NCBI GenBank assembly: GCA_964563755.1
Contig: CAZLYC010000007.1
Coordinates: 11,133 to 75,132 of the forward strand
Origin: JABMQF01 sp964563755
GTDB taxonomy: Archaea > Nanobdellota > Nanobdellia > Woesearchaeales > UBA11576
DNA length: 64,000 bases
Direction of reading: 5' to 3'
Shown: one piece after another, positions 1 to 9,269 of the stretch
How positions within the stretch are numbered: position 1 is the first letter of the stretch
Layout of the letters: every line of letters begins with the position of its first letter
Translations under genes and position numbers: made by a program
The notes under the pieces: model-generated
The model's input: the letters and a program-made list of their open reading frames with translations, nothing else
The model's database searches: none
Told to the model about the DNA's origin: nothing

Positions 1-292
1 CATTTACGAACAGATCGAATCTTTCGGTGTCAAGGGAGTACATTTTTGGCTGATTGTTTTTTGCCCCGTAGACTACTGTTGAATTCATGTGTCTATATCC
101 TATCTTTTTTATTGCATCTATGAATACATTCCTGTCTTCTTCTTTGGTGAATACTATGTCTATGTCGAGTGTTGCGTTCTTAAGTCCGTTGAACATCATT
201 GCTGTTCCTCCGATAGCATATGCTGTTATCGGTTTTTCTATCGTTTTTCCTACTGCTAGGAGTAGTTTTTGTTGGTCGTCTATTGTAATCAT
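1..292 (-). CDS. Nucleotidyltransferase-like protein, probable toxin of an AbiE-type pair (partial)
   Basis: The C-terminus lies beyond the left edge; about 97 N-terminal residues are visible. They show a nucleotidyltransferase-fold pattern: an AIGGTAMM segment followed by TLDIDIVF, which supplies the D-x-D metal-binding pair. This matches the AbiEii/DUF6036 class of minimal nucleotidyltransferases, known as toxins of type IV-like toxin-antitoxin systems. The start is fixed by a 4-nt ATGA overlap with the stop codon of the upstream winged-helix gene, so the two are translationally coupled. Toxin activity is inferred from the pairing; a housekeeping nucleotidyltransferase cannot be excluded without the C-terminal half. 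Confidence 0.7.
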   Translation of the reverse strand, partial: MITIDDQQKLLLAVGKTIEKPITAYAIGGTAMMFNGLKNATLDIDIVFTKEEDRNVFIDAIKKIGYRHMNSTVVYGAKNNQPKMYSLDTERFDLFVN

Positions 293-915
293 TTGTAAAC
301 CTCTAAATCTGTTTTATTGAATGGAACGTATATCTTCCATCTCTTCTCTATTTCCTGAAAATCTTTGGATTGCAGGCCGGGAACAGCATACTTGTATGAA
401 TAATTTTCTTTTGGTAATGCTCCTCTTAGGAACATTTTTGGCATCTTTCTTACTTTTGTCACGCTCAATCGTGCTACGTCGTAAAGTGCGCCCACTTGTC
501 TTTCTATGTGGTTCTCTTTTGCCAAGTGGAAAAGTTCCATCCAATTGTCTATCTTTCTGTATAATGCCATTGCTGCAAGTATTGTCCTTACGCTTTGCGT
601 CTTTATTGCAAATACAAGCGTTTCTTCGTTGCTTGGTTTTCGTCCATATATCTTGTAGACCATTGGTGCTACGATTTGTATTGGAGAGTGCTTATTGATG
701 ATGTCGTAATAGCTTATTCCTTTCAATTTGTTCTGGAATGAGATTCTGTAAAGCCGTTGTCCTGTTGTGCTGCTTCTGAGGGTTTTTATGTATCCTGCTT
801 TTCTAAGTCTATACACATAGTATGTTGCTTTTTGTCTGTCTACTTTGAGTAGTTTGACTATGGAGTCTATAGTTTGCACTCCTTCAAGTTTCTTAAGAAG
901 TAGTTCCATCTTCAT
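289..915 (-). CDS. Winged-helix DNA-binding protein, probable AbiEi-like antitoxin
   Basis: A 208-aa protein. The first ~60 residues form a winged helix (VQTIDSIVKLLKVDRQKATYYVYRLRKAGYI region, then a basic wing with TGQRLYRIS). The remainder is a helical domain like the C-terminal part of AbiEi-class antitoxins. It is followed directly, with ATGA overlap, by a nucleotidyltransferase gene, the usual antitoxin-toxin order. A TTTATATA box ends 24 nt before the ATG, so the mRNA is probably leaderless. The box lies inside one of two 29-bp near-identical repeats, which fits autorepression by this protein (inference). Confidence 0.7.
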   Translation of the reverse strand: MKMELLLKKLEGVQTIDSIVKLLKVDRQKATYYVYRLRKAGYIKTLRSSTTGQRLYRISFQNKLKGISYYDIINKHSPIQIVAPMVYKIYGRKPSNEETLVFAIKTQSVRTILAAMALYRKIDNWMELFHLAKENHIERQVGALYDVARLSVTKVRKMPKMFLRGALPKENYSYKYAVPGLQSKDFQEIEKRWKIYVPFNKTDLEVYK

Positions 916-918
916 AAA

Positions 919-947
919 GTTAAATGTAGACAGGTATAATATATAAA
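919..947. repeat. Upstream repeat 1, overlaps the TATA box of the AbiE-like operon
   Basis: A 29-bp sequence that recurs at 971-999 in the same orientation with 25 of 29 positions identical. Centres are 52 bp apart, about five helical turns. On the minus strand it contains the TTTATATA promoter element of the antitoxin gene. A candidate operator pair; regulation is inferred. Confidence 0.6.
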
Positions 948-970
948 TGTTTTGTTTATTTACATAAAAA

Positions 971-999
971 GTTTAATGTAGATGGTTATAATATATAAA
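971..999. repeat. Upstream repeat 2, distal copy
   Basis: Second copy of the 29-bp repeat (mismatches at four internal positions). No gene starts at a matching distance from its AT-rich core, which argues for a protein-binding site rather than a second promoter. Confidence 0.55.
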
Positions 1000-1111
1000 C
1001 AAAGCAGTTTAATGAGCTATAAAACGATAATACTGTGTTTATAACACCTGCTCGTTTACGTGCCACAACCCCGCTACAACATTTTAATCATTTAAAAATC
1101 TAATATTTGGC

Positions 1112-1369
1112 ATGACATTCAAGAAATACTACGCATCACCGCACTCATACCTATTTCTAAAAATAAGAATCCCTGATGAATGGGTCGAGCAGCTTCCGCT
1201 TCTGGCTCAAGCGGTAGGGATGAAGGATGTTGAGGAGCTTGTCAAGACACTCCTTGCATGGCAGCTATTGATAGAGCAGGAAGCAATCAATAAGCAGAAG
1301 GCAGAGAATATAGACGCACAGAATAGAGCAGATGAGTATTGGGCGTGGAAAGATAAAGAAGATCAATGA
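1112..1369 (+). CDS. Small hypothetical protein
   Basis: An 85-aa, mostly helical protein with a central hydrophobic helix (EWVEQLPLLAQAVGMKDVEEL) and a highly charged C-terminus ending in WAWKDKEDQ. No family recognised and no signal peptide. An ATTTTAAT box at 1081-1088 lies 23 nt before the ATG, the same spacing as at other leaderless genes here, which supports it as real. It stands alone between the AbiE-like pair and a gene-free stretch. Confidence 0.55.
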   Translation: MTFKKYYASPHSYLFLKIRIPDEWVEQLPLLAQAVGMKDVEELVKTLLAWQLLIEQEAINKQKAENIDAQNRADEYWAWKDKEDQ

Positions 1370-1852
1370 TATAGGGACAATTTCAAGCTTCGTAAATTAT
1401 CTTTTATCTCTTATTTCTAACAATCCGCGGTTTAAGAGCGCTTCGTAGTTTGCTTCGTAAAAATCATTGATATAGGGGGAGAATCAAACCGGACAAAATG
1501 CCTCTTTTGCCTGCGTTGATGTCATTCGCGGTCAAAACAAACCAGACAGTTAAAGTGACAAGAATATGCTTAGAATAATAGCATATTCAGGTCGAACCAA
1601 ACACAGAACAAACAAGGAATTCTAGGCATATACTGTCTGGAACGGCGAACAGGACTGAGAACAAAACAATACTTTCTTAGTTCATGACATATTTATCACA
1701 GAATTAAAAAAATTCTTGTTATGTGACTGGTCGGTCTTTTAAGGCTCTGTCTGACTTTTCTTTTATAAGCTCTGTTTCTTTTTCAGAACCTAACTGTTTA
1801 TCTTTTGTGTTTATCATATGAAAAGATGTTTTACATATGCTGAGTTCAATTC
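1370..1852. other. Gene-free stretch, 483 bp
   Basis: No convincing reading frame. The 15-bp string ATCAATGATATAGGG near the end of the preceding gene recurs with one change about 100 bp later. TTCGTA-type motifs occur near 1390, 1441 and 1453. It contains the nested inverted repeats described at 1542-1640. The right end is the 3' flank of the convergent surface-protein operon. Confidence 0.6.
1542..1640. ncRNA. Nested inverted-repeat element, possible structured RNA
   Basis: Outer arms CCAGACAGT (1542-1550) and ACTGTCTGG (1632-1640) are perfect complements. They enclose a second perfect 9-bp hairpin, GAATATGCT/AGCATATTC (1562-1570 and 1580-1588, 9-nt loop). Overall size is 99 nt. Strand and function are unknown. 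It could be a small RNA, a 3' UTR structure of the operon ending at 1853 (minus strand), or a remnant of a small mobile element. Confidence 0.4.
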
Positions 1853-4186
1853 TCATGTGACAGTTACATTTGCCGTTTCAAAGTCGCTTAAAGTCATATT
1901 TGTAGCAGAACAATTGATGGTGTATGTTCCTGGCGTAGTGTAATTGTACTGGAATATAACAAAGCTGATATCTGTTATTGTCATGTTCTCTGTGCTGTTT
2001 ATGCTGTTTCCATCATCCATCTCGCATGACCATGCAACATCAGGAATGGTCTCTCCTATATTGTTGTATATGCTGAACGTGAAAGAGTTGGGCGAACCCG
2101 AGTATAACCTTACTAGGTCATCTACGCTGATGTTGTTCATTGTCAGAAATATCGATTCAGAGCCTCTTTGGGTTGTGTTTTCTAACGCGGTAGCTGTTAC
2201 CTGATATGTTCCCGCAGTGCTATAGTTGAATTCCACGAGCACTATCGCGCTTTCATTCACTTCTAAGCTAATAGGCTCTGATGCAAATATTGTCTCTTCA
2301 CCCGTGTTTACTGTCCAGTTCAAGTCTGCTGGTTCAGTGCCTGTGTTGTTGATAGTGAACTCTACTGTTGCCTGTTTTCCTGAAGTGTGCAGTGCTGTAA
2401 GACCTGTAAGGTATGATTGGTTGTTCTCATTTATTGTGAAATGCTTTATCTTGTAGAATCCAGATGAATTAACAGTCAGAACCGCATCGTACACCTGATT
2501 ATCTGAATAATTGTATGCCAAATACAACACAAAAGTCTCATTAGCAGCCAATAAAATGCTTTCAGTGCTGTTTACCACCCAACCATCACCCGGCTCGAAA
2601 GTCCAACTCACATTAGACAAATTATAATTCACAGTGTTATGTATAAAGAACTCAAAAATCCTATAAGTATCATTGACATAGATAACACTTGAATTAGTTA
2701 TATTCAGGACATTCCCCATGGTAAAGCCAAGAGTCTCATCAGTACCCGTATTAACACCATCAGTAACTAAAACTTTGATAGTGTAATTAGTGCCCGGTGG
2801 AAAATCAACAGGGTTGATTTCGTAGAATGTTTGATTTAAGTCGATGTCTAATGTAGCATAATTATGTCCTGTGTTATTTGAGACCATCACGGCATAGTAT
2901 ACGTTGTCACCATCTAAATCGCTTGAGGTCCAGGTGATGTTATATGCTTCTTCGTATATATTGTCCGCGACAGGATTGAATATTGAAACTACCGGGGGAT
3001 TTTCGCTGACATTAATTCGTTTTAGTTCTTCAGAGTTATTAAATATTTTGACTGTGCTTAGGTTTTCAGGAATTCCGACGATGAACTGAATGGGACTTAC
3101 ATTGAGCTCTATTGTTGTTCCATCGAAGGTGTACATTGAGTAAAATGGGCTGAATGAAAAATTAATGATCGTATTGTTCTGAGAATCAAATCCAATAAAT
3201 CTATACGTGCTGTTACTTTCCCCCGAGTAATCGTAAACGGTAGCATTAACTAGCGTATACGCAGCATATGATTCTATACTGCCATTCTTGTTCAACCCAA
3301 ATGTCCATACTAAAGCTTTTTCTGCGAAGTCAGTCTTCCAATTCCGCAGAGGAGGCAAATATGTGCTGTTATGCTCCATCGCTTTTAGAAGATGACTGTA
3401 TGAATCATTAGCAATCCAAGGATATTTAGGATACGTTGAGAGACCCATAAAATTTGTTAGGTCAATCGCCCACTCGCTCTCGTCACCATAAATGCTGCCT
3501 AAAGTGGTTGTACCACACCCTTGGTTGTAGCATTCAGATGAAAGATTGTCACCATCATTAGCATTAGGACAACTGAGTCCATAGAAATACTGAAATAGTG
3601 TATTCTGTGTAGACCACTCCGTGTAGCTGTATTCATCACATAACAAGTATGTGTGGCCTAATTCATGTGCAATTAATGAGGTTTTAGGTTGATAAAATTC
3701 GACAAGCACAGTATACGTGTTTGGCCAAGCGTATCCAATCGTATTCTGAGGCAGTAAGTTAGGAAACTTGCTTGACAAATATCCGTAGGGAACTATACCT
3801 ACCGCTCGAGTAATATTTTCAATAGCTGCTGCTTTGAAGACCTTGTTGTAGAGTTTAATGCTTTGAATTACGTCGTCCGCTTTACTTTGACTCTCATAGT
3901 CTTCAAACTCATTAAGTACTCCCGAATTCAAAGTCTTCCACCCTGTGAATCCATCGTCAGCAAGCGGGTATGTCTTCTTTATGAATTCTTCATTATAATT
4001 AATGAAACTGTTTATGCCTGATTGCATCGCCATGTCAACGTATACAACAGCAATATTATCCGTATCAATTATGGAAATATTAACTGGATATATGTTATTT
4101 GATAAATTAGAGTCGGATGTTGCTGAAGCTAAGGACGTGCTGGCAATCATCATTACAAATAATAAAATATGGATGTCGTGTTTCAT
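1853..4186 (-). CDS. Secreted M64-like zinc metallopeptidase with C-terminal Ig-like repeats
   Basis: A 777-aa secreted protein with an N-terminal signal peptide (hydrophobic stretch ending ASTSLASA). Around residue 172 it carries HELGHTYLLCDEY. The HExxH zinc motif followed by a DEY segment resembles M64-type secreted peptidases. The C-terminal ~400 residues are several beta-sandwich repeats rich in NxT/S sequons, fibronectin/CARDB-like, with no final membrane anchor. I chose the ATG at 4186 because it overlaps the previous stop as ATGA and begins a signal peptide; the open frame extends to 4366 inside the upstream gene. Last gene of a five-gene secreted-protein operon. Substrate unknown. 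Confidence 0.75.
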   Translation of the reverse strand: MKHDIHILLFVMMIASTSLASATSDSNLSNNIYPVNISIIDTDNIAVVYVDMAMQSGINSFINYNEEFIKKTYPLADDGFTGWKTLNSGVLNEFEDYESQSKADDVIQSIKLYNKVFKAAAIENITRAVGIVPYGYLSSKFPNLLPQNTIGYAWPNTYTVLVEFYQPKTSLIAHELGHTYLLCDEYSYTEWSTQNTLFQYFYGLSCPNANDGDNLSSECYNQGCGTTTLGSIYGDESEWAIDLTNFMGLSTYPKYPWIANDSYSHLLKAMEHNSTYLPPLRNWKTDFAEKALVWTFGLNKNGSIESYAAYTLVNATVYDYSGESNSTYRFIGFDSQNNTIINFSFSPFYSMYTFDGTTIELNVSPIQFIVGIPENLSTVKIFNNSEELKRINVSENPPVVSIFNPVADNIYEEAYNITWTSSDLDGDNVYYAVMVSNNTGHNYATLDIDLNQTFYEINPVDFPPGTNYTIKVLVTDGVNTGTDETLGFTMGNVLNITNSSVIYVNDTYRIFEFFIHNTVNYNLSNVSWTFEPGDGWVVNSTESILLAANETFVLYLAYNYSDNQVYDAVLTVNSSGFYKIKHFTINENNQSYLTGLTALHTSGKQATVEFTINNTGTEPADLNWTVNTGEETIFASEPISLEVNESAIVLVEFNYSTAGTYQVTATALENTTQRGSESIFLTMNNISVDDLVRLYSGSPNSFTFSIYNNIGETIPDVAWSCEMDDGNSINSTENMTITDISFVIFQYNYTTPGTYTINCSATNMTLSDFETANVTVT

Positions 4187-4893
4187 TTTCGCAGGGTTTT
4201 GAAGGTGATTACTTGAGCCAAAGTCCCGATGATGTAAATGGGCGCAACGAAAATCACAGACTCGCAAGTCGTGCTGTATGAACACAGTTTTGAACTTAGA
4301 CCAAATGTTACTGGATTGAATATTAAACTGATTAATGGATATAAGATGATTGTTCCAATAGCACAAAGGAATCCTGCGGATCCTTTCAGCAGTCTCACAA
4401 ACCGTCTGTTTCGTTCACGTTCAGACCGTGCATAATAGATTATTAGGAAAAGAACACCTTGGATAACCAAAATGATTAGAGTAACTATACCTGTTTTCGC
4501 CGTGTTTCTGATTTGTGCTAGCGCCTTAGAATCATCATTGGCGGATTTTTCTATAATATCTCTTTCCGCTGTTAAATTATTTCGTATGCATTTAGTATAT
4601 GCGGATTTAATTTCCTCTTGAATACTATGATTAAATGAATAGAATTCGTTTGTGTTATCAATGTCACTTTCTATACTTCCAGATATTTCTCCGTTTGCAT
4701 TTAATAGGGGTATGAATTTGCAGGTATTAGTCTCACTTAAAAATAAATCGTCATTTTTACTGCACGCATCAGCATAACAATCTTTATCGAAGTAGGGCAC
4801 AGCAACTGATTTTGCATAAATATTTGAGGTTAATACTACTATAAATATTACGAATAAACATGTCTGCAATAGTATAGTTCTTGGCTTCATCAT
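4183..4893 (-). CDS. Membrane protein with cysteine-containing external domain
   Basis: A 236-aa protein: signal peptide or first membrane helix at residues 5-26, an exported ~95-residue domain with several cysteines (DKDCYADACSK, TNTCKF, TKCIRN) and a helical stretch, then three predicted membrane segments (around residues 135-155, 170-190 and 210-230). Stop and start codons overlap those of both neighbours, so it is made together with them. No family recognised. It may be the membrane anchor of the secreted complex encoded by this operon (inference). Confidence 0.65.
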   Translation of the reverse strand: MMKPRTILLQTCLFVIFIVVLTSNIYAKSVAVPYFDKDCYADACSKNDDLFLSETNTCKFIPLLNANGEISGSIESDIDNTNEFYSFNHSIQEEIKSAYTKCIRNNLTAERDIIEKSANDDSKALAQIRNTAKTGIVTLIILVIQGVLFLIIYYARSERERNRRFVRLLKGSAGFLCAIGTIILYPLISLIFNPVTFGLSSKLCSYSTTCESVIFVAPIYIIGTLAQVITFKTLRK

Positions 4894-6599
4894 ATCACGC
4901 TCACGTTTGCTGTTATTGTTTTTTGGTTTCCTGATATGTTTGGTTTGAAGTGGAAGTCGAATGTTGCGTTGGTATCTGCGTTTATATGTATTGTTGCGTT
5001 GGCTGGTTGGTATGGTGTTAATGGGTTGCCTTCGAATGTTACGTTTACTGTTGCGTTGGCGTCCAGGGGTCCGTTGTTCCGGACTATGACGCGTACGTAT
5101 CCCGATTTGTCCAGAACCATGTCTACGTCAGGTATAACCTGTATAGGTATTACATCGATTATCTCAAGATCTGTGTAGTTTGCGACTATGCACTGTCCGT
5201 TGTTACATACTTCTCCTGCATCACAGTCTATGACTGTACCTTCACAGCACGTCACGTATGAGTTATAGTCTGAACATACAACTGCGTCTATGTCCTGACC
5301 GTCGCAGGCTGTACGCGCATTGTAGTTATAAAACAAACAGCCGTTGTAGTAATTGCAGGACGCGTAGCATGTATAGAAGTCTTCAGGGCCTGGGTCGTCC
5401 CATTTGTTCCTGCATTCTGTCGTGCAGCAGTCAGACGGGCAACTTACGGGTGTCTCATTCAGATGGTTGCATACCGTGTCTCCGCAGTATCCTGTAAATT
5501 CGCACGTTCCATCCCAGCAGTCATAGCCTCCATTGTCATCCCAGCAGTCGCTGTTAAGTGAACAGGTCTCATGTACATCCCTTTTGCAGAAATCAGCAGG
5601 GTCATTTGTGTTCGTCTGGTCTAGGTCTGAGTCACATACGTAGCCTGTGCCGACTTCTGTAGTGCAGTTAGTTACGTTCAGTGTTGAATTTAATGTGTAT
5701 CCTGTTCCTCCGCAGGTATTGTTCTTTGTGTAAGCTGTTATGTTGAACCAAATATACCCGTCAACTTCACATAGAGGGTCGTAGGATGTTCCTACTCCGC
5801 CGCAGTTGTCTGAAACGCAGTCACTGTTCTGCGTGCATGTATGATTTGCAGTGGAACCATCCTTTATATCGCAGGGGTCTGTTAGGGATGTTGTTCCTGT
5901 GTTGTCACTGACCTCGTCATCATCTGTATCGCAACCGTAATATTCGTTGTGTAGTATTGTGCAGTTCTTCGTGAGCATGGTGACCCAATCAGTCTCGGTT
6001 GTGTTGCGGTCGTAGTACCTGCCGCGGAGAGTGAATGTTTCGTCCCCATCACTTGCGCAGTAATACTGTCTAGGATAAACCGCATAATATCTTTCTGTTG
6101 ATGCATCAAATTCCGTATCGTTAATAACGCTGTTAGGACAGTCATCACAGTTATAATAGAGTCTTGCGGTCTGGTAGTCCATGAACCTTGATGATGTATC
6201 GAAGTCGCAACCGTCACACACCCTGTCGTTGATTTCATCATCTATGTAGTTCAGGAATCCTACCCAGTCCGGGTGGCTTGTGTTCATCTCATACGGTATA
6301 TCCCAACAATTTACACAGTCATTCCTGTTCTGCACAGTAGTAGAGTAGCAGTTATCAAAACCTTCAAGTTCAGGACCATCATTTGTTCCTCCGAAATAAT
6401 CCCAGTTGAAGCACACCATGTCAGGGTCAGTATAATCTATATCACAGGCTTCACTATCAAAGTCATAGTTTACAAACGCTATCTCATCAGAGCCAGTCGT
6501 GCCATCATAGCTGTACGTGTCATCTATATCTATACAAAGAGCAACAGCTACTGGCATGACAAGAATGATTAACGCTGTAATTATGATTGTTTGTTTCAT
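4890..6599 (-). CDS. Cysteine-rich secreted protein with C-terminal CARDB domain
   Basis: A 569-aa protein with a signal peptide (MKQTIIITALIILVMPVAVA) and an unusually cysteine-rich ectodomain, often with spaced Asp (CDIDYTDPDMVC, CDGCDFD, GDTVCNHLNETPVSCPSDCC). The last ~95 residues form a CARDB-type beta domain (DLEIIDVIPIQV, then VRVIVRNNGPLDANATV). Many cysteines suggest disulfide stabilisation outside the cell. Start 6599 is set by the ATGA overlap with the upstream gene; an earlier in-frame GTG/ATG lies inside that gene. Probable adhesin or structural surface protein. Confidence 0.7.
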   Translation of the reverse strand: MKQTIIITALIILVMPVAVALCIDIDDTYSYDGTTGSDEIAFVNYDFDSEACDIDYTDPDMVCFNWDYFGGTNDGPELEGFDNCYSTTVQNRNDCVNCWDIPYEMNTSHPDWVGFLNYIDDEINDRVCDGCDFDTSSRFMDYQTARLYYNCDDCPNSVINDTEFDASTERYYAVYPRQYYCASDGDETFTLRGRYYDRNTTETDWVTMLTKNCTILHNEYYGCDTDDDEVSDNTGTTSLTDPCDIKDGSTANHTCTQNSDCVSDNCGGVGTSYDPLCEVDGYIWFNITAYTKNNTCGGTGYTLNSTLNVTNCTTEVGTGYVCDSDLDQTNTNDPADFCKRDVHETCSLNSDCWDDNGGYDCWDGTCEFTGYCGDTVCNHLNETPVSCPSDCCTTECRNKWDDPGPEDFYTCYASCNYYNGCLFYNYNARTACDGQDIDAVVCSDYNSYVTCCEGTVIDCDAGEVCNNGQCIVANYTDLEIIDVIPIQVIPDVDMVLDKSGYVRVIVRNNGPLDANATVNVTFEGNPLTPYQPANATIHINADTNATFDFHFKPNISGNQKTITANVSVI

Positions 6600-7375
6600 C
6601 TTTTGTACCACGGCAACCATCCAAAGACCTTGTTAATGATTCCTCGGAAATTCAACCATTCCCTGCTCTCTACCAGAGGTTGCGGTTTTTCTCCTTTCTG
6701 CTCATTCAGTATTCTAGATGATTCACCCGGCTCCGCAGAATCTAGCTCCTGTTTGAAATTCTCAAAATCCTCTGACTCATTTCGAAAGTAGCTTTCATTT
6801 CTTTTCCTGTCAGGAGGCATCTTGATATTCAACTTGCGCGGTTGCGGTATTATATCATTCTTGCTATTATATATCACCTTCATACCATCCATGTCTTCCC
6901 TCAGCTTCTCGTTCAGACTTGCGTATAGCACCTGCAAGTGCGTTTCCGTCCTGTCAGGAAATGAATTCTCGAACTCCTCACGAATAAGGCACTCATCTAT
7001 AATCCAATCATGGTCAATCCGTGCAACTTTCCCAGCCAGATAATCTTCAAGTAATTCTATACAGTTTATGATGTGCTGCGGGATTGCAGCACCAACTATA
7101 TTGACATAGTCGTTGTTCTTGCATTGGAGTTCAACCTGAGCAATCTGCTCATCGTCGAACTTCAGAATGTCTCTCAGACGGTCATAATTCCCGGTGCAAC
7201 TCACAAGCCTATCACGATAATAGTCCGATGTTGTGATGTTCGTTGGCGGGTTACCAAACCAGTTCAAGTCTGATTTGAGAGTATCCGGGTCAGCTTCTTC
7301 TGCAGTAACTGAAAAAACAGAAAATATTGCAAAAAGAAGCAAGATTACGGCATTAATGATTTTTATTTGTTTCAT
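6596..7375 (-). CDS. Secreted hypothetical protein
   Basis: A 259-aa protein with a clear signal peptide (hydrophobic residues 7-24, cleavage near VTAEE). The mature part is helical and charged, with four scattered cysteines and a proline-rich C-terminal third. No recognised domain and no second membrane helix. It overlaps the next gene by ATGA and follows the DUF2341 gene by 10 bp, so it belongs to the same operon. Confidence 0.65.
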   Translation of the reverse strand: MKQIKIINAVILLLFAIFSVFSVTAEEADPDTLKSDLNWFGNPPTNITTSDYYRDRLVSCTGNYDRLRDILKFDDEQIAQVELQCKNNDYVNIVGAAIPQHIINCIELLEDYLAGKVARIDHDWIIDECLIREEFENSFPDRTETHLQVLYASLNEKLREDMDGMKVIYNSKNDIIPQPRKLNIKMPPDRKRNESYFRNESEDFENFKQELDSAEPGESSRILNEQKGEKPQPLVESREWLNFRGIINKVFGWLPWYKR

Positions 7376-7385
7376 AGTCTAACAT

Positions 7386-9269
7386 TCACTCCTTTGTCAA
7401 GTTTATCATGTTCTCTACCGCTAGGGTAATCTGACTGCTACTCTTATCATACACTTCAAGCACGTACAAAGTCGGCGTCAAGTTGAACATGTTTGTGAAC
7501 CCTGCAGAAGTTTCATTGTCATAGTTGAATGCCCATCTTTTGCTGTTGTAAACGACGAACTCGTCAAAGGTTCCCTTGACTTGGCTTGTGTTTGTGTGTC
7601 TACCGTAGACCTTTTGGTCTGTGTAGACACTGTATCCGCTGCCTAGGGCGTTTGCTATTCCTGTTTCTATTGCAGCTCTTCCTTCTGTCTCATTAGCTGG
7701 CCCTGTTGATTGATTCTCTTCCTGCCCGAACGCAATTGTGGGCTCAGGATACATGTATTTTCGTATCTTAATATTATTGTAGTATACACCATTTCCATCT
7801 CCACTGGCCGATACTCCTAGTAAAGAGATACTTTGTATGCTGTGATCGTAGGGATTGTCTGTTCCTGTTATCAACGAAATTTGTTGTGTTCCATTAATCG
7901 TTATCGTAAAGTTATGGTTCTGGTCTTTCGTCAGTTGCACGTTGTAAACAACGTTCTTGATTTTATCAGGCATTACCCACGCAACTGAATTACTAGTATT
8001 TTCTGATGCGAATACACCGTACGTCTGGTGTCGCCCAGCACCTTCCCAACTGGAATTAAAATTTATGAAACCTGACTTCCAGTCATAGGAATCATCGTTT
8101 ATCGCTATGTCGTATATGCAGGTCGCGTAATCGCTGAATCCTGATTGGTTTATTGCAAGGCAAAGGCCGCCACCAGCAGCGTCACCAGAAGAGATTTTCT
8201 GTTGATAGTTCAGAATGAAACCATTAGTTGTGTTGATTTTTTCCGATTTTACCGTAGCTTTAAACGGAGATTTGACTCCAATCCTGAAGAATTTTGCCCA
8301 GATATCACCATTGATTGTTTCAAAGGTTGCGTCGGTGTTGTCCGGATGATTTATAACCCATGATGGATTATTCCAGTTGCTGTCCTCAAATGATTCGTAC
8401 AAATCAAAAATGTCGGTGTAATTGCTTATATTAGTTGCTTGGTCATTTCCGTAATAAATGTATGCTTGTGTACTGTTCTGTGCATCTATACTATCTATTC
8501 GGAACCAGCCGGCAGCCCAACTTCCATTCTGCCATTGTTCTATCCCGTATGGCAGCGATGTATTTTCTTCTTCGTTAAGGAATCTTAGGTCTGTGAAGTT
8601 GGCATTCATGCCCCATTCATATGTGACGTTGAAGTAAATCTGGTATTCATAATCATTAGATGAGGCGTTTATTTCGATTGGTTTTTTGTATTCCCACGTG
8701 GTGTTCCACCAGTCATACTCGTCGAAGCTGTATCCTGCATAGCTTATCACATTGTCTATCACAATCTTGTTGTCACGATAAGCAGGAGCGTAGGTTCCTT
8801 CAATTTTTATATCGTAGCATTCGCTTGAGGCAAAGCTTTTTCCTACAGGATTGAAGTCTACCCACTCTTTCTTAGTCTCTATATATGAGCCTGACTTGAC
8901 CTGACGGCAATCTGTGATATCCTTGTATTCAGTCTTTCCATCCGTTGTGTTGACCAATTGAGTTTCGGTAGAGCAGCTTTCTCTATACTCATCAACATAA
9001 TAAGGAACATCTTGAAGTATTGAGAATTTATATGATTTCAACACACCCTTGATGGTGTTGAACTGGATATTGAAATCACCATTGGACGAGATATGATACT
9101 GCGCTTGAGTAGGATTACATATCTTGTAGTGCGTGTATGCGCTTGTGATGTCAACTTTAGTTTCAATCTTCTGTAGGAAATCATGTTTTGAGAACTCTGC
9201 AGCAGAAGCGCTCATTGCGAAAACTACAAAAAACATAACCACAAATGCAGGTTCACCTAGCTTTTTCAT
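7386..9269 (-). CDS. Secreted DUF2341-domain surface protein
   Basis: First gene of the five-gene secreted operon, 627 aa. The signal peptide ends near MSASAAEF. A 200-residue N-terminal domain is followed by a DUF2341 domain starting at YDWWNTTWEYKKPIEI, with the characteristic DLRFLNEEENTSLPY and YIYYGN segments. A lectin/laminin-G-like beta domain follows, and a ~100-residue tail. Many NxT/S sequons indicate an exported glycoprotein. The start is fixed by GGAGGT 9 nt upstream of the ATG at 9269; earlier in-frame ATGs lack a ribosome site. DUF2341 is common in archaeal and bacterial surface proteins; function unknown. Confidence 0.75.
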   Translation of the reverse strand: MKKLGEPAFVVMFFVVFAMSASAAEFSKHDFLQKIETKVDITSAYTHYKICNPTQAQYHISSNGDFNIQFNTIKGVLKSYKFSILQDVPYYVDEYRESCSTETQLVNTTDGKTEYKDITDCRQVKSGSYIETKKEWVDFNPVGKSFASSECYDIKIEGTYAPAYRDNKIVIDNVISYAGYSFDEYDWWNTTWEYKKPIEINASSNDYEYQIYFNVTYEWGMNANFTDLRFLNEEENTSLPYGIEQWQNGSWAAGWFRIDSIDAQNSTQAYIYYGNDQATNISNYTDIFDLYESFEDSNWNNPSWVINHPDNTDATFETINGDIWAKFFRIGVKSPFKATVKSEKINTTNGFILNYQQKISSGDAAGGGLCLAINQSGFSDYATCIYDIAINDDSYDWKSGFINFNSSWEGAGRHQTYGVFASENTSNSVAWVMPDKIKNVVYNVQLTKDQNHNFTITINGTQQISLITGTDNPYDHSIQSISLLGVSASGDGNGVYYNNIKIRKYMYPEPTIAFGQEENQSTGPANETEGRAAIETGIANALGSGYSVYTDQKVYGRHTNTSQVKGTFDEFVVYNSKRWAFNYDNETSAGFTNMFNLTPTLYVLEVYDKSSSQITLAVENMINLTKE

